64,000 nucleotides of DNA, from assembly GCF_004339745.1 (NCBI RefSeq), contig NZ_SMGP01000004.1:868001-932000 (forward strand), read 5' to 3'. Within the stretch, counting starts at the first letter, position 1. Every line of letters starts with the position of its first letter. Under the pieces are notes generated by a model. That model was not told the DNA's origin, did no database searches, and saw nothing but the letters and a program-made list of their open reading frames with translations. Source of the DNA: Paraburkholderia sp. BL9I2N2. Its GTDB lineage: Bacteria; Pseudomonadota; Gammaproteobacteria; Burkholderiales; Burkholderiaceae. The translations under genes were made by a program, and so were the position numbers. Shown piece after piece: positions 17,121 through 25,954 of this stretch.

Positions 17121-18428
17121 TTACGTCTCGAACAATCCCGCGCCGATATACGAACCCGGCTTCGCGCCCGGCGGCACGGCGAAAATCGCGCTGCCGACGT
17201 GCGTCGTGAACTGGTTCATCATGTCGAACTTCGCGAGCCTGTCGTTGATCGGAATGAAGCCGCTGCGCGGGTCGCTCTGATGCGCGATGAAAATGAGGCC
17301 CGCGTCGTACTCCGTTTCCTGGCGCCACGGCGGCCAGCGCTCGATGTAGAAGTTCGTGCCGTCGTTATACGAGTACGAACGCCGCAAAATCTGCGCGCCG
17401 TTGTTGCTCGCCTGATTCGACAGACGCACGTGCGAGTTCTCCGGAATCACCGGATTGCCGTCCTTGTCCTCTTCCTTCAGGTCCACGGCGTCGAACTCGT
17501 TCTTCTTGCCGATCGGCGCGCCGCTGTACTTGTGACGTCCGAACACCTGTTCCTGGAAGTCCAGTTCGGTGTTGTCCCAGTGCTCCAGCGTGATGCGGAT
17601 GCGCCGCACGACCGTGTAGGTGCCGCCTTCCATCCACGGCGCGTCGGCGCTCGCGCCGGCCCACACGAACTGGTTCATCAACGGCGGCTTGGCGGTGGAC
17701 GGATTGTTGGTGCCGTCCTTGAAGCCCATCAGATTGCGCGGCGTCTGACCGCGCGGACCCGACAGGAAACCGGACTGGCCCCAGCGCATCGCCGCCGTGC
17801 CGTACGCGAGGCGCGACAACTGGCGAACCGCGTGAAACGCGACCTGCTGATCGTTCGCGCAGGCCTGGATATACAGATCGCCGCCGGTTTTTTCCTTGAT
17901 CAACTGGTCGCCGTTAAAGCGCGGCAAATCGACGAGCGCGGCGGGGCGGCGCGCGGCGAGGCCGTAGCGATCCTTGCCCTCATGCGTGAAGAGACCGGGG
18001 CCGAAGCCGAAGGTGATGGTCAGCCCGCAGGGGCCGAGGCCGAGCACATCGCCGGAATCGGGCGCGGCTTTGTTGTCCGCGGCATCGCCGGTCGGCAGCG
18101 GCGCGGCCGTGCCGCCTTGCGTGAGACGCGCGGCGGCGTCGGTCCAGGCGCGCAGCAGCGCGATCACGTCCTCGCGCTTCTCGGTGGTGAGATCGAGCGC
18201 GGCGACGTAGGTGTGACTTTGCTGCGGCGTGACGATGCCGCCTTGATGCGTGCCGTAGAACGGCTCGACGGCGAGTTGCGGATCGGCGAGAGCATGCGGC
18301 TGCGTTTTGCCTAGCGCGTTCTGCGATGTCGCGAGACCCGCGCCGAGGCTCGCGCCCGCCGCGACCGCGGCGCCGCCCGCCTTGAGAAACCCGCGCCGTT
18401 TGGGGCGCGGGGGTTGATCGTTTGCCAT
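17121..18428 (-). CDS. Tat-exported Dyp-type haem peroxidase (EfeB-like)
   Basis: 435 residues from ATG 18428 (MANDQ), chosen because GGTGAAG lies just before it; ATG 18464 is possible but translates the ribosome site. The N-terminus has a twin-arginine signal (RRGFLKAGGAAVAAGASLG), so the folded haem protein is exported to the periplasm. The Dyp hallmark GFKDGTNNP (GxxDG) is near residue 240. EfeB relatives take part in periplasmic iron or haem handling. Here it is coupled to FbpABC; no EfeU or EfeO gene is present. Confidence 0.9.
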   Translation of the reverse strand: MANDQPPRPKRRGFLKAGGAAVAAGASLGAGLATSQNALGKTQPHALADPQLAVEPFYGTHQGGIVTPQQSHTYVAALDLTTEKREDVIALLRAWTDAAARLTQGGTAAPLPTGDAADNKAAPDSGDVLGLGPCGLTITFGFGPGLFTHEGKDRYGLAARRPAALVDLPRFNGDQLIKEKTGGDLYIQACANDQQVAFHAVRQLSRLAYGTAAMRWGQSGFLSGPRGQTPRNLMGFKDGTNNPSTAKPPLMNQFVWAGASADAPWMEGGTYTVVRRIRITLEHWDNTELDFQEQVFGRHKYSGAPIGKKNEFDAVDLKEEDKDGNPVIPENSHVRLSNQASNNGAQILRRSYSYNDGTNFYIERWPPWRQETEYDAGLIFIAHQSDPRSGFIPINDRLAKFDMMNQFTTHVGSAIFAVPPGAKPGSYIGAGLFET

Positions 18429-18465
18429 GGTTACTTCACCTTCGTTCGGCTTTGGAATGTGCAAC

Positions 18466-19619
18466 TTACTTTGCGAGCACCAGCGTGTTCACGTCGTCCT
18501 GCACGTAGTAGAAACCGTCGCCTTCAGGCGTCATCGCGAGACCGAACAGGTCGCCGTTGCCCGGGGGCGATTGCGCCTTGTCGGTGTCGATCCAGCGCGC
18601 GTAGATCTGCTTGCCGCTGGCCGGATCGATTTCGACGATCTGGCCGTTCAGCGCGTTGGTGACGAGCAGGTGGCCGTTGGGGGCGGTCACCATCGCGAGT
18701 GGCCGGTGCAGCAGGCCGTCGGCGGTCAGTTGACGGCCGACGCCCGCGCTGGTGTCGCGCGTCATCGGTTCGTCGATTTCGGTGATGCGATTGCCGATCG
18801 CGTCGGACACGTACAGCAGTTTCTGATCGGGCGAGAGCGCGAGTCCGGTCGGGCCGACGAGGAACACGCCCTTGTCCGCCTGCGCGCCGAAGCCGCTGCC
18901 CACCACTGTTTCTTGCTTCACGACCGGCGGCTTGCCGGCCGGCACGTCGAGATCCAGACGCAGCACGGTGGCCTGCTTGAACACCGGCGGGTTACCGTCC
19001 GCACCGCCCACGCCGAAGCCGGCGTTGCTGACGAACAGCGTGGCGCTGCTGCCGTTGTCGACGACCGCCATGTTGCCCCACGGATCGTTGATGTTCGGGC
19101 TGCTGATGGTCGAGGCGACCTTGCCTTGCGGATCGATCACGATCAGGCAGCCGGCGCCCTTGGTGCCCCGGTGGTGCCGTCGTTGCTCGGCGTGCTGCCG
19201 ACGATCACATAGCCGGACTTGAGCATCGTCATCGCGGTCGACAGGCCGATGCCGCCAGGGCATTCCTTCAGATCGCGCGGCACCGTCGCGAACACCGTCA
19301 TCTCCTTGGTGTCCGGGTGATAGTTGATGATCGTGCTGCCGGTGCCTTGCAGATTGGTCGAGTTGTTGAAGTTGCCGACTAGCACGTCACCTTGTTTGAC
19401 CGTGCCGACCGTGACCGGCGCGACCACCACCGCGTACGGATTCTGGTCGCCGTTGCCAGGCACGGTGTTGATCAGCGTGGTGTGGTGCTTGACGGTTTCA
19501 AGGAAACCTTGCGGATCGGCGTGCGCGCTGCCGGCGGTCGCGAATGCGGCCGCGCTGACAGCGGCGGCGATCAGGGCCCGCGCGGCGCGCGGCGAAAACT
19601 GGCGCGTGGGAGTGTTCAC
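18466..19619 (-). pseudogene. Secreted beta-propeller-like protein, interrupted by a frameshift
   Basis: A GTG start at 19619 follows GGAGG by seven bases; the first frame gives a signal peptide (AAAFATAGSAHA) and mature start DPQGFLETVKHHTTLINTVP. It runs to GSTPSNDGTTG near 19168 and then shifts; the second frame resumes as TKGAGCLIVIDPQGKVAST and continues to TAA at 18466. Inserting one G into the four-G run near 19168-19171 restores a single frame of about 385 residues. The repeated DP.GK and NG.I.EIDP strands fit an NHL/TIGR03118-like propeller. Either the gene is mutated or the base run is a sequencing error. Its iron role is inferred from the operon. Confidence 0.75.
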
Positions 19620-19712
19620 GATTGAGCCTCCGTGCCTGCGCACAAAGCGGTGGTTGCGGTCATGAATGGGATTCGATTGGGTCGGTAGCGTGTGAATGGG
19701 GCGCGGACGTCA

Positions 19713-21236
19713 TCAGAAGTTGATGTTGGTCCGCACGCCGATGACGAACGTGTTGCGCAGCGGCTGCGTCGGATCGTTCGGATTCTGGCCGGCGCCGGCG
19801 TTGAACGTGTATTGCGCGTCCGCTTGCAGTTGCCACCACGGATTGACCTGGTACTGGTACGTCGCCTCGAGCGTGGTTTCGCTGGTGCGTATGCCGTACG
19901 GGCTGTTGCTGAATGCCCGCGCATCCGTATCGAGGCCGTTCACGTGATTGCCAACCTTGATGTAGGTGAGCGCGAGGCCGACGCTGTCGTTGTCGCGGCC
20001 GGCGAACGGCGCTTTCATCACGACGCCGAGGTTGGCAGCGAGACTCACCAGGTTGCGGTCGCCGGGCGCGCCCATCACGCGGGCAAAAACGCCGATGCTG
20101 CGCGGCTCGTCCGGGTCCGGACGCCAGATCATCTGGTCCGCCACGGCGTAGAAGCTGTAGTCGCCGTGATGATTCTGGGCGATGCCGCTGCTGGCCGGAT
20201 TGGCGAGCGACAAGCCGGTATTGTCGTAGCGCTGATCCGCGAAGCTGCCGTTGTTGTACCAGACACCGAGCTTGTAGGTGCCGGGCAAACCGCCGCCGCC
20301 CGCGCCGACCATTTCGCCGTCGGCCGGCTGGTTGATCGCGTACTGCAACTCGCCGATGAACAGCGTACTGTTGTGCAGGTTGAAGTTAGTGCCGCTCTTG
20401 TTGTCCGGGTTGTTGCCGAGCGGGTCGCCGTCGTATACGCCGGCCAACGCCGTCAACGCAGGCGTGATCTGGCCGCGCACGCGCACGCCGAGGTCCGACA
20501 GCGGATACGCCGGGCCGCCGGACGGCATGTCGTACGAGGGCAGGGCCGGCCAGCCGAACATCGTGTTGACGAACAGCGCCGAGTACTGACTCGTGATGAA
20601 CTCCTGGTCGATACTTTGCTGACCGATCTTCACGTCGATACGCTTGTTCAGGAACGACTGCTGATACCACAATTCCCATAGACGGGTTGCGTCGTCGGCT
20701 TCGATGCCGCTCGCCGTATTCAGCGTGCCGAGCTTGTTGGCGCTGAGGTTGGCGCCATGGATCTGCAAGGCGCTGACGTTGAACAGGCCACCCGGCAAAC
20801 CGAACGCTTTTTGCGTGTCCAATTGCACGGTGCCCGTGGTCAGGCCGTCGTAGTCGGCGCCGCGCGCGAGACCGCCGCGCAGGTTGGCGAGCACTTCGCT
20901 GGTTTCGGTGAGCGTGAAGGTCACGCCGTATTTGCCGAGCCACGGGCGCAGGCCGCCTATGTCGCCGAGCATCTGCTGTCGATTCCAGAAGCCGGTCCAC
21001 TGGTTCGTCTGGGTCGCCTGAATCTTCAGGTCGGCCTCGGGCGCTTCCGGCGCCGCGTCGGGATTGGCTTCGGCCATGGCGGCGCCAGCTGTCAGCGACG
21101 CCCACGCGAACGCCGTGCAAAGCGCGGCACGCCGCATGGAGGGCAAACGCGAACGGCGCGTGGTGTTGGCGCGCGGCACGGAATCGCGAAACGGACGGGC
21201 TGCTACGCCGGGTCCGCTGAAATGGGCGAACTTCAT
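19713..21236 (-). CDS. OprB-family outer-membrane porin of the iron operon
   Basis: 507 residues from ATG 21236, with AAGGAT upstream. After a signal sequence ending near AAMAEA the protein reads WTGFWNRQQMLGDIGGLRPW LGKYGVTF and continues in alternating beta strands, ending in phenylalanine (VRTNINF), the outer-membrane insertion signal. This is the carbohydrate-selective porin (OprB) pattern. It is the first gene of the operon and lies downstream of the Fur box, so it may form the outer-membrane entry for iron or a chelate, although OprB members usually take sugars. Confidence 0.85.
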   Translation of the reverse strand: MKFAHFSGPGVAARPFRDSVPRANTTRRSRLPSMRRAALCTAFAWASLTAGAAMAEANPDAAPEAPEADLKIQATQTNQWTGFWNRQQMLGDIGGLRPWLGKYGVTFTLTETSEVLANLRGGLARGADYDGLTTGTVQLDTQKAFGLPGGLFNVSALQIHGANLSANKLGTLNTASGIEADDATRLWELWYQQSFLNKRIDVKIGQQSIDQEFITSQYSALFVNTMFGWPALPSYDMPSGGPAYPLSDLGVRVRGQITPALTALAGVYDGDPLGNNPDNKSGTNFNLHNSTLFIGELQYAINQPADGEMVGAGGGGLPGTYKLGVWYNNGSFADQRYDNTGLSLANPASSGIAQNHHGDYSFYAVADQMIWRPDPDEPRSIGVFARVMGAPGDRNLVSLAANLGVVMKAPFAGRDNDSVGLALTYIKVGNHVNGLDTDARAFSNSPYGIRTSETTLEATYQYQVNPWWQLQADAQYTFNAGAGQNPNDPTQPLRNTFVIGVRTNINF

Positions 21237-21571
21237 CGAAATCCTTATTGGTGTTGTATCGACTGATTTGAACCATCGCGGCGCATCGCCGCATGCCCGC
21301 GATTTGCTGCATTGGTTCGCGACGCCAACTGCAGCAGATTGCGAGATCGTACGCATGCGGATTTGGTGCGTCAACACAAATGAGAACGATTCGCATCAAT
21401 ATTACTGACATATAACTTTGCTCTTTACGTACTGCTACTAAACGGCATTTGCACGTAATTTGCAGAGAATGAGAACGTAATGAATCTGTATGGTGGTGGT
21501 CGTATGAACGCGTTCCGGGGTGGGGTGTCGAACTCGCACGAGTACCCGAAACGCCAATACAGGAGGTGGAT
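21237..21571. other. Divergent promoter region of the iron operon and a secreted-protein gene
   Basis: This 335-base spacer contains the Fur box and an A/T-rich stretch around 21400-21430 that probably holds the promoters. No gene is seen. Confidence 0.6.
21379..21397. promoter_or_regulatory. Fur box upstream of the iron operon
   Basis: AATGAGAACGATTCGCATC matches the 19-base Fur palindrome (AATGAGAATnATTCTCATT) at almost every position. It lies 143 bases before the porin start, and predicts iron repression of the porin-propeller-Dyp-fbpABC operon. Confidence 0.75.
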
Positions 21572-22255
21572 ATGAACAAACGCAGAATGTTGATTTCGTT
21601 GCTGGCGAGCGGCGGTATGCTGGTGAGTGGCGTCTCGAATGCGCAACTGAATCTCAAACAGTTCGGCATAGGCGGCGGCGACAGTTCCGCGGGCGCTGGG
21701 GCGACGGCGTCGTCCGGCGGCGTGTCGCAACTGTTGCAGACCTACGTGGGCGCGAACCAGCAGGTGCTCAGCGGTCAGTCGAGTCTGGCCTCGGCGATGG
21801 GGATGAGCAGCGCGGCGGGGCAGGCGCAGCAGGCGGCGGGATTGTTGAGCGGCGGCACGCCGTCGGTGAGTCAATTGACGCAGATGGGCAGCACGCAGCA
21901 GTCGCTCTCGCAGACGCTGACCCAGGCCTTCGCTAGCCGCGCGAGCGGTGGTGCGTCGGCTACGCCGATCAACAAGGAGGCTTTCACGGACGGCCTGTCG
22001 TCGCTCGGTAAAGGCGTGAGCCAGTATTCGAGCCTGCAGTCGGGGCTCGGCAGCATCGGGCAGATGAATCCGTCGTCGCTGTTGCAGGCCGGCATGAATC
22101 CGCAGACGGCGCAGAGCGCGTCATACATCGCGCAATCGGCGCCGGGGCAGTTGCAATCGTTGATGTCGACGCTGAGCTCGGCCGTGCAGTTCGCGTCGAG
22201 CCACGGCATCAGCGTGCCGTCGATTGCGACCTCGGCGCTAAAGGGCGGTCAATAA
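21572..22255 (+). CDS. Secreted Ser/Gly/Gln/Ala-rich protein of unknown function
   Basis: 227 residues from ATG 21572, with a strong AGGAGG six bases upstream. A signal peptide (MNKRRMLISLLASGGMLVSG, cleaved after SNA) leads to a low-complexity mature protein with many Ser-Gln-Gln, Gly-Gly and Ala runs and no cysteine. Heptad-like patterns (SQLTQMGSTQQSLSQTLTQA) suggest helices. Similar low-complexity proteins occur in Burkholderiales as hypothetical proteins. Divergence from the Fur-regulated porin does not prove iron control. I do not recognise a function. Confidence 0.8.
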   Translation: MNKRRMLISLLASGGMLVSGVSNAQLNLKQFGIGGGDSSAGAGATASSGGVSQLLQTYVGANQQVLSGQSSLASAMGMSSAAGQAQQAAGLLSGGTPSVSQLTQMGSTQQSLSQTLTQAFASRASGGASATPINKEAFTDGLSSLGKGVSQYSSLQSGLGSIGQMNPSSLLQAGMNPQTAQSASYIAQSAPGQLQSLMSTLSSAVQFASSHGISVPSIATSALKGGQ

Positions 22256-22274
22256 GAAACCGGTTCGGAAATGA

Positions 22275-22298
22275 ACGCCGCCCTCGTTCGGGCGGCGT
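22275..22298 (+). terminator. GC-rich hairpin after the secreted-protein gene
   Basis: ACGCCGCCC and GGGCGGCGT arms enclose TCGTTC, 20 bases after the stop codon. There is no T tract, but the stem is strong and correctly placed. Confidence 0.55.
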
Positions 22299-22436
22299 CG
22301 ACCGGCGGCTACGAAAACAGGTAAAGGCCGCCACAGCGAGCGGACCACAAAAGCGGCTATGATCGATTTCCAAAACCGCACGGCGGCGCATCACCGATAA
22401 ACGTCCTGTGTCCAAAACCATACCGGAACCCTGCCG

Positions 22437-23273
22437 ATGTCTCACACAGTGAATCTGGACCACTACTTCGCCCGCATTGGCTATGAAGGCCCGCGCGCTG
22501 CAACGCTGGAAGTCCTTCAGGCGCTTCACCGGTTGCACCCGCGCGCGATTCCGTTCGAGAACCTGAACCCGCTCACGCGGCGTCCGGTGCAACTGGATCT
22601 CGAATCGGTCGAGCGCAAACTCGTCACCGAACACCGCGGCGGCTACTGTTTCGAACAGAACGCGCTATTCGCCAACGTGCTGATGCAGTTGGGCTTCGAG
22701 GTCACGCCCTTGCTCGGGCGCGTACTGTGGGGGCGCGAATCAGATGCGCCGCCGCCGCGCACGCACATGGTGTTGCGCCTCGACATCGAGAACGAAGCCT
22801 GGATCGCCGACGTGGGTTTCGGCAGCGTGACGCTGACCGCGCCGCTGCGGCTGACCGCGGGCCTCGCGCAGCCCACCGAACTCGGCACGTTCCGTCTCGC
22901 CGACGCATCGCGCGACGCGCTTTTTCTCGAAGTGCAGGCGCGCGACGAAAGCTGGGCGCGGGTCTACCGCTTCGATCTGCAACCGGTCGAGTGGATCGAT
23001 TACGAAACCTCGAACTGGTACACGTCGACCTCGCCGGAAGCGATTTTCGCGAGCACGCTGATCGTGTGCCGCGTGCTTCCCGAAGCGCGGCTCGCGCTGC
23101 TCAACGATCAACTGAGCGAACGCGCAGCCGATGGCCGGCTCATCAGCGAGCGGCAACTCAGGAGCGCCGGCGAACTCGCGGCGTGCCTGCGCGATCAGTT
23201 CGGCTTGAACACTGGTGAGATCGACATCGCCGAAATTTTCGACCGCGTGCGCATGCCCGCGAAAACCGCGTAG
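22437..23273 (+). CDS. nat: Arylamine N-acetyltransferase
   Basis: 278 residues. The catalytic triad of the NAT family is visible: Cys71 in RGGYCFEQN, His110 in PRTHMVL and Asp125 in IADVGFG. The N-terminal RAIPFENLNPL and length also match bacterial NATs. The enzyme transfers acetyl groups from acetyl-CoA to arylamines or hydrazines in the cytoplasm; natural substrates are unknown. The methyltransferase gene starts 12 bases after it, so the two are probably cotranscribed. Confidence 0.95.
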   Translation: MSHTVNLDHYFARIGYEGPRAATLEVLQALHRLHPRAIPFENLNPLTRRPVQLDLESVERKLVTEHRGGYCFEQNALFANVLMQLGFEVTPLLGRVLWGRESDAPPPRTHMVLRLDIENEAWIADVGFGSVTLTAPLRLTAGLAQPTELGTFRLADASRDALFLEVQARDESWARVYRFDLQPVEWIDYETSNWYTSTSPEAIFASTLIVCRVLPEARLALLNDQLSERAADGRLISERQLRSAGELAACLRDQFGLNTGEIDIAEIFDRVRMPAKTA

Positions 23274-23285
23274 CAACGAACCGTC

Positions 23286-23966
23286 ATGGTCGCGCGCCTC
23301 GTCTTTCAAACGGTGGTCTGGCTGGTGGGCATGGGCGCGCTGCTGTTCGGCGCGGCGGGCACCTTGGCATGGCCGGCCGGGTGGTGGTATGTGATCGAGT
23401 TGGGCGTGCTGAGCCTGTGGATCGGTTTGTGGCTGGCGCGCCATGATCCGGGCCTGCTCGCTGAGCGACTGTCGCCATTCGTGCAGGAGCAGCAAAGCCG
23501 CTGGGACCGCGTTTTCATGGTGAGCGTCTCCGTGGCGTGGTGCGGCTGGCTCGTCCTGATGGCGTTCGACTCAATGCGCTTTCACTGGACCGCGCCGTTG
23601 CCGGTGGCGCTGGTCAGCCTCGGCTCGCTCTGCGTGTTCCTCTGTCTCTTCATGTGCCGCTTCGTGTTCCAGGCCAATAGCTATGCCGCGCCGGTCGTGA
23701 AGATCCAGGCGAGCCGCGGACATAAAGTGATCGACACCGGTCTTTACGCGCATATCCGTCATCCCATGTATTCCGCCGCGCTGCTGCTGTTCGTCGGAAC
23801 GCCCTTGCTGCTCGGATCGTGGTGGGGACTCGCCTTCGTGCCGGTCATGGTGATCGGCATCGGCTGGCGCGCGGTGCGCGAAGAGCGCGTGCTGGCCGCG
23901 CAACTCGACGGTTACACGGACTACATGGCGCGCGTGCGTTATCGCTTCGTGCCGTTCATCTGGTAG
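23286..23966 (+). CDS. Membrane methyltransferase of the ICMT/PEMT-like family
   Basis: 226 residues with five or six hydrophobic helices. The C-terminal motif GHKVIDTGLYAHIRHPMYSA, followed by REERVLAAQLDGYTDYMARV RYRF, is diagnostic of the isoprenylcysteine/phospholipid methyltransferase fold: RHPMY and EE contact S-adenosylmethionine. Bacterial members have mostly unknown substrates. It overlaps nothing and probably forms an operon with nat. Confidence 0.85.
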   Translation: MVARLVFQTVVWLVGMGALLFGAAGTLAWPAGWWYVIELGVLSLWIGLWLARHDPGLLAERLSPFVQEQQSRWDRVFMVSVSVAWCGWLVLMAFDSMRFHWTAPLPVALVSLGSLCVFLCLFMCRFVFQANSYAAPVVKIQASRGHKVIDTGLYAHIRHPMYSAALLLFVGTPLLLGSWWGLAFVPVMVIGIGWRAVREERVLAAQLDGYTDYMARVRYRFVPFIW

Positions 23967-24016
23967 GGCGTATCGAACCGCCGTCTCCGCGCGCGTTTGC
24001 TCAGCTTGCATCAACC

Positions 24017-24026
24017 TGTCTAGACA
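24017..24026. promoter_or_regulatory. HutC/GntR-type operator candidate 1
   Basis: TGTCTAGACA is a perfect ten-base palindrome 241 bases before the binding-protein gene. It shares the TGTCTAkACA core with the site at 24189-24200, a form close to known HutC operators. Confidence 0.5.
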
Positions 24027-24188
24027 AAACGAATTGCGCTTGCCGGTGTTGCGAAGCACGCCGTGCATCTTCCGCGCACTAGGAACTCCCCGAAAAGCCA
24101 CGCCACGCTGCGTCTTCTAGGGGCTTACCCGATGATTCCGCCAATTTCTCGCAAATTCTCTTGCGACAGCTTTTTGACTCATGCAGAC

Positions 24189-24200
24189 TTGTCTATACAA
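24189..24200. promoter_or_regulatory. HutC/GntR-type operator candidate 2
   Basis: TTGTCTATACAA differs by one base from a perfect TTGTATATACAA palindrome, the type bound by HutC-family GntR proteins. It lies 58 bases upstream of the GTG start at 24258, close to the likely promoter, so binding should repress the operon. Confidence 0.6.
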
Positions 24201-24257
24201 ATTAAGCGGCGGTTAAACATCCGGCTCGACGGTTTCCTCAATCAAAGGAGTTTCGAC

Positions 24258-25118
24258 GTGAAAGTGAAGCGCACGACGGCAGCAAAAGCATTGATCGGCG
24301 CCGTTTTCGGCGCCGCGGCGATTTTCGCGGCACCGGTGCAGGCCAAAGACTGGAAGACGGTGACGATCGCGCTCGAAGGCGGCTACGCGCCGTGGAATCT
24401 GACCTTGCCGGGCGGCAAGCTGGGCGGCTTCGAACCCGAACTGGTCGCCAACCTGTGCGAGCGCATCAAGCTGCAATGCAATCTCGTGGCGCAAGACTGG
24501 GACGGCATGATTCCCGGTCTGCAGGCGGGCAAGTTCGACGTCCTGATGGATGCGATCTCGATCACGCCGGAGCGTGAAAAGATCATCGCCTTCTCGAAGC
24601 CGTACGCCGCCACGCCTGCCACGTTCGCCGTGGCCGATGCGAAGGTGTTGCCCAAAGCCGCGCCGGGCTCGGCCGTCGTCAAGCTGTCGGGCGACCCGAA
24701 AGCCGACCAGCCGACCGTCGACGCCTTGCGCAAGCAGTTGAAGGGCAAGACCATCGGCATCCAGTCGGGCACGGTCTACACCAAGTTCATCAATGACGGC
24801 TTCAAGGACATTGCTACGATCCGCGTCTACAAGACCTCGCCCGAACGCGATCTGGATCTGGCCAATGGCCGCATCGACGCCTCGTTCGACGACGTGACGT
24901 ACTACGCCGCCAACATCGACAAGAAAGAAACCGCGTCGATCGTGATGGCCGGCCCGAAGATCGGCGGCCCGATCTGGGGCCCGGGCGAAGGCCTCGCGTT
25001 CCGCAAGCAGGACGCCGACCTGAAAGCGAAGTTCGACACCGCGATCAGCGCCGCGCTCGCCGACGGCACCGTCAAGAAGCTCTCCGACAAGTGGTTCAAG
25101 ACCGACGTCACGCCTTGA
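24258..25118 (+). CDS. Amino acid/opine ABC transporter periplasmic binding protein
   Basis: 286 residues from GTG 24258 after AAAGGAG. A signal peptide ends in APVQAKD. Mature VTIALEGGYAPWNLTLPGGK, the middle AQDWDGMIPGLQAGKFDVLM DAISITPER, and the end LSDKWFKTDVTP are close to the octopine/nopaline (OccT/NocT) and HisJ/ArgT binding proteins. It delivers a cationic amino-acid-like or opine-like ligand to the adjacent permeases. It is the first gene of an operon that ends with a lyase homologue and a HutC-like regulator. Confidence 0.92.
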   Translation: MKVKRTTAAKALIGAVFGAAAIFAAPVQAKDWKTVTIALEGGYAPWNLTLPGGKLGGFEPELVANLCERIKLQCNLVAQDWDGMIPGLQAGKFDVLMDAISITPEREKIIAFSKPYAATPATFAVADAKVLPKAAPGSAVVKLSGDPKADQPTVDALRKQLKGKTIGIQSGTVYTKFINDGFKDIATIRVYKTSPERDLDLANGRIDASFDDVTYYAANIDKKETASIVMAGPKIGGPIWGPGEGLAFRKQDADLKAKFDTAISAALADGTVKKLSDKWFKTDVTP

Positions 25119-25217
25119 TTCGCCTTCACGTTAAGAGGCAACGGCAGGCGCGTGGCGAAAACCAGCGCATGCCGGCCGGTTCGATCCGCCGCATTGGATG
25201 AAGATGAGAGGTAGGAA

Positions 25218-25940
25218 ATGGCTCTGATACAGATGCTCGGCTTCGGGCCGGAAGGCTGGGGCGGCGTATTGCTGCTCGCGGCGTTGATGACGGTGGCGCT
25301 CACGCTCGCGGCGCTCGCGGTCGGCGCCGTGTTCGGCGCGCTGGTGGCGGCCGCCAAGCTGTCGCGTTTTCGTACGCTGCGCGTGGTCGGCGATATCTAC
25401 ACCACCGTGTTTCGCGGCGTGCCTGAACTGCTCGTCATCTACCTGTTCTATTTCGGCGGCTCGACGCTCGTCACGACCGTCGGCCAGTGGTTCGGCGCGG
25501 AGGGTTTCGTCGGCGTGCCGCCGTTCGTGGTCGGCGCACTGGCCGTGGGCATGATTTCAGGCGCGTATCAGGCCGAGGTGTACCGCTCGGCGGTACTGGC
25601 GGTGTCGCGCGGCGAACTCGAAGCGGCGCGCTCGATCGGCATGCCGACGCTGACCATGGCGCGGCGCATCCTGATTCCGCAAGTGCTGCGTTTCGCGTTG
25701 CCCGGCATCGGCAACGTCTGGCAATTGAGCCTGAAGGATTCGGCGCTGATCTCCGTGACGGGCCTCGCCGAATTGCTGCGCACGAGCCAGGTGGCGGCGG
25801 GTTCCACGCATCAGTACTTCACGTTCTTCGTAGTGGGCGGTGCGCTCTATCTGCTCATGACCAGCATCTCGAACCGGGTCTTCAACCGTGCCGAAGCGCA
25901 CGTGGGCCGGTCCTTCAAGCGCAACTTCGCGCGTAACTGA
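25218..25940 (+). CDS. Amino acid ABC transporter permease (HisQ/OccQ-like)
   Basis: 240 residues with five helices. The cytoplasmic EAA loop ELEAARSIGMPTLTMARRIL IPQVLRFALP and VFRGVPELLVIYLFYFGG are family signatures of HisMQ-type permeases. It pairs with the next permease to form the membrane channel. A GAGGTAGGA ribosome site precedes ATG 25218. The 99-base gap after the binding-protein gene may hold a processing or attenuating hairpin, as often seen between such genes. Confidence 0.92.
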   Translation: MALIQMLGFGPEGWGGVLLLAALMTVALTLAALAVGAVFGALVAAAKLSRFRTLRVVGDIYTTVFRGVPELLVIYLFYFGGSTLVTTVGQWFGAEGFVGVPPFVVGALAVGMISGAYQAEVYRSAVLAVSRGELEAARSIGMPTLTMARRILIPQVLRFALPGIGNVWQLSLKDSALISVTGLAELLRTSQVAAGSTHQYFTFFVVGGALYLLMTSISNRVFNRAEAHVGRSFKRNFARN

Positions 25941-25954
25941 CGAGGGCGGCCATC

